From Roseateles sp. YR242 (GTDB taxonomy: Bacteria > Pseudomonadota > Gammaproteobacteria > Burkholderiales > Burkholderiaceae_C), in the NCBI RefSeq assembly GCF_900109745.1, contig NZ_FOAV01000005.1:1-64000 (forward strand): 64,000 nt of DNA, given 5' to 3'. Shown one piece after another: positions 62,515-64,000 of the stretch. The notes under the pieces are model-generated. The model had not been told where the DNA came from. It was given only the letters and a program-made list of their open reading frames with translations, and did not search any database. The position numbers and the translations under genes were made by a program. Position 1 is the stretch's first letter. Each line of letters starts with the position of its first letter.

Positions 62515-64000
62515 ATGAGAATGAACACGCCGGTGACGCAAAGGGAGTTTCCGTTCCCTGCGGGAAAGACCCTTGTCTCCGTTACCGATCTCAAAGGCCG
62601 CATCGTCTACTGCAACAGTACCTTCATCGAAGTCAGTGGTTATTCGAAGGACGAGTTGCTGGGGCAGCCCCACAACCTGGTCCGACATCCCGACATGCCC
62701 CAGGAAGCCTTTCGCGACATGTGGGCCACCATCGGCGCAGGGAAGCCTTGGACCGGCATGGTCAAGAATCGGCGCAAGGACGGCGACCACTACTGGGTGA
62801 TGGCCAACGCCACGCCCATGTTTCGCAACGGCACGACGGTGGGTTTTCTCTCGGTGCGAGTCGCGCCAAGCCGGCAGGAGGTATCGAGCGCAGAACAGCT
62901 GTATGCCACCATGCGCCAGCAAGTCACCGAGGCCCGCCCGGTGACGGGCCTGCGTCATGGCGTCGTGACCCGGCTGGATCTCCAGGGACGCGCGGCCGCC
63001 GCCATGCGCCGTGGGTTTGCTGCGGTGGGTTGGCCTGGAATCCTGGCGGCAGGGGCGGCGGCAGCAGCCTTCGGCCTGGGTCAATTCGCATCAGTGGCCT
63101 GGGGGCTGCCGCTGGCTATTGCCGCAGGGCTGGTCGCGCCGCTGTTGCAGCGACGCATGCAGGCCCATGCGCTCGACGAGCTGGCGCTGGTTGCCACCCA
63201 ACTGGCCGGGGGCGACCTGGATGTGCACATCACCCCTCCGGACGGCACGCCCGTTGGGCAACTGCGCCAGCTCATCAGACAGCTCAGCGTCAACCTGAAG
63301 ACCGTGATTGGCGACGTGGCCGGTGAAATGGACCAACTGCGCAAGGCGGTTGCAGAGATCTCTGCCGGCAACCTGGACATGTCCTCCCGCACCGAGGCCC
63401 AAGCCGGCAGCGTGCAGCAGACCGCCGCATCAATGGAAGAAATCAACGGCACCGTCCAGAACAGTGCTGCATCGGCGCAGCAAGGCGCGGAGTTTGTACG
63501 CCGTTCCGCAGTCAGTGCGCGTGCCGGAAACCAGTCCGTGGATGCGCTGGTGGGGGTGATGAGCTCCATCTCGGAGTCATCCGGGCGAATCGGTGACATC
63601 ACCCAGGTGATCGAAGGTGTGGCGTTCCAGACCAACATTCTGGCCCTCAACGCAGCCATCGAGGCCGCCCGCGCAGGCGAAGCGGGCCGCGGTTTTGCCG
63701 TGGTGGCCGCCGAGGTACGCGCACTGGCAGCCCGCACCGGCGGTGCCGCCCGAGAGATCAAGCAGCTGATCGAAGAAGCCGGCAGCCGCGTGGAGGCCGG
63801 AAATCGACAGACAGGCCAGGTCCGCACACACATGCATGATGTGGTGAGCAGCTTTGAAGAAGTACAGGCCTTGCTCGACCGCGTCAGCCATGCAGCAGTG
63901 GAACAACAAAGCGGCGTGTCCCAGGTCAACAGCGCGGTGGCCCACATTGATGGCCTGACCCAGCAGAACGCGGCGATGGTGGAAGAACTCGCCGCATCCG
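62515..64000 (+). CDS. aer: Aer-like PAS methyl-accepting chemotaxis protein (partial, C-terminus outside window)
   Basis: About 495 residues are visible. The N-terminal PAS domain is of Aer type ([61 protein letters not shown]), which binds FAD and senses redox/oxygen. Two hydrophobic segments (about 165-210) anchor it, then a HAMP-like region and the chemotaxis signalling hairpin ([35 protein letters not shown]-type tip in sections) and methylation helices. The frame runs off the window edge. GGAG lies 7-8 nt before the ATG at 62515; a second ATG at 62521 is possible. Confidence 0.92.
   Translation, partial: MRMNTPVTQREFPFPAGKTLVSVTDLKGRIVYCNSTFIEVSGYSKDELLGQPHNLVRHPDMPQEAFRDMWATIGAGKPWTGMVKNRRKDGDHYWVMANATPMFRNGTTVGFLSVRVAPSRQEVSSAEQLYATMRQQVTEARPVTGLRHGVVTRLDLQGRAAAAMRRGFAAVGWPGILAAGAAAAAFGLGQFASVAWGLPLAIAAGLVAPLLQRRMQAHALDELALVATQLAGGDLDVHITPPDGTPVGQLRQLIRQLSVNLKTVIGDVAGEMDQLRKAVAEISAGNLDMSSRTEAQAGSVQQTAASMEEINGTVQNSAASAQQGAEFVRRSAVSARAGNQSVDALVGVMSSISESSGRIGDITQVIEGVAFQTNILALNAAIEAARAGEAGRGFAVVAAEVRALAARTGGAAREIKQLIEEAGSRVEAGNRQTGQVRTHMHDVVSSFEEVQALLDRVSHAAVEQQSGVSQVNSAVAHIDGLTQQNAAMVEELAAS

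Overview
The window is high-GC bacterial DNA, gene-dense and intact at the reading-frame level. The protein families (NodT/EmrA/EmrB efflux with MarR, YuxH-type EAL proteins, DUF2789, NrtR-type NUDIX regulator, MEDS-domain sensor, many hybrid histidine kinases) point to a betaproteobacterium of the order Burkholderiales, probably of the Roseateles/Mitsuaria type. That placement is inference from family content. No rRNA, tRNA or CRISPR array was recognised.

Layout. 0-1.1 kb: the end of an IS66-family element has inserted into an MFS transporter gene and truncated it. 1.5-5.1 kb: a GH128-type lipoprotein with a hexanucleotide-repeat linker, a DUF4142 protein, and an ornithine-carbamoyltransferase-like protein divergent from a Crp/Fnr regulator with an FNR-like box between them. 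5.2-10.7 kb: a minus-strand signalling operon (MEDS sensor, hybrid kinase, OmpR-type regulator, PAS/GAF hybrid kinase). 11.1-25.3 kb: a probable surface-protein locus. A NarX-type kinase, a degenerate EAL protein, an eight-repeat Ig-like protein, a copper-storage-like Cys-rich protein, a complete type I secretion system (outer membrane factor, ABC exporter, HlyD adaptor), a LuxR-type response regulator and a second, better conserved EAL protein lie side by side.

25.6-32.6 kb: envelope and stress genes (OmpA lipoprotein, DUF1328, ferritin-like protein, phospholipase-D-type cardiolipin synthase, AsmA-like protein, single-domain receiver). 32.6-33.2 kb: a gene-free stretch made almost entirely of repeats (heptamer arrays, G-runs, a 27-nt-arm inverted repeat, a 30-bp degenerate array). 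33.2-43.5 kb: a multi-PAS hybrid kinase, a MarR-controlled tripartite drug efflux operon and an MsbA-type ABC exporter. 43.4-45.1 kb: a LysR/oxidoreductase pair.

45.2-54.2 kb: thyA and folA, which are neighbours in many bacteria, are separated here by about 7.7 kb of accessory genes, including a UvrD-like helicase with an unusual P-loop and a trypsin-like protease fused to a DRGH-type nuclease. 54.3-59.3 kb: DUF4337 protein, a lone type II secretin, and a LysR/quinone-reductase pair. 59.4-62.3 kb: an NAD-kinase-like protein translationally overlapped with an SPFH protein, divergent from an NrtR-like regulator with a degenerate NUDIX box, with a strong palindrome in the shared promoter. The window ends inside an Aer-like PAS chemoreceptor preceded by a near-consensus FNR box.

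The best candidates for something undescribed are the protease-nuclease fusion in the thyA-folA interval, the EAL-pair/two-component-bracketed type I secretion locus, and the NrtR/SPFH/NAD-kinase-like module. Functions are homology-based from reading the sequence; no database search was run.
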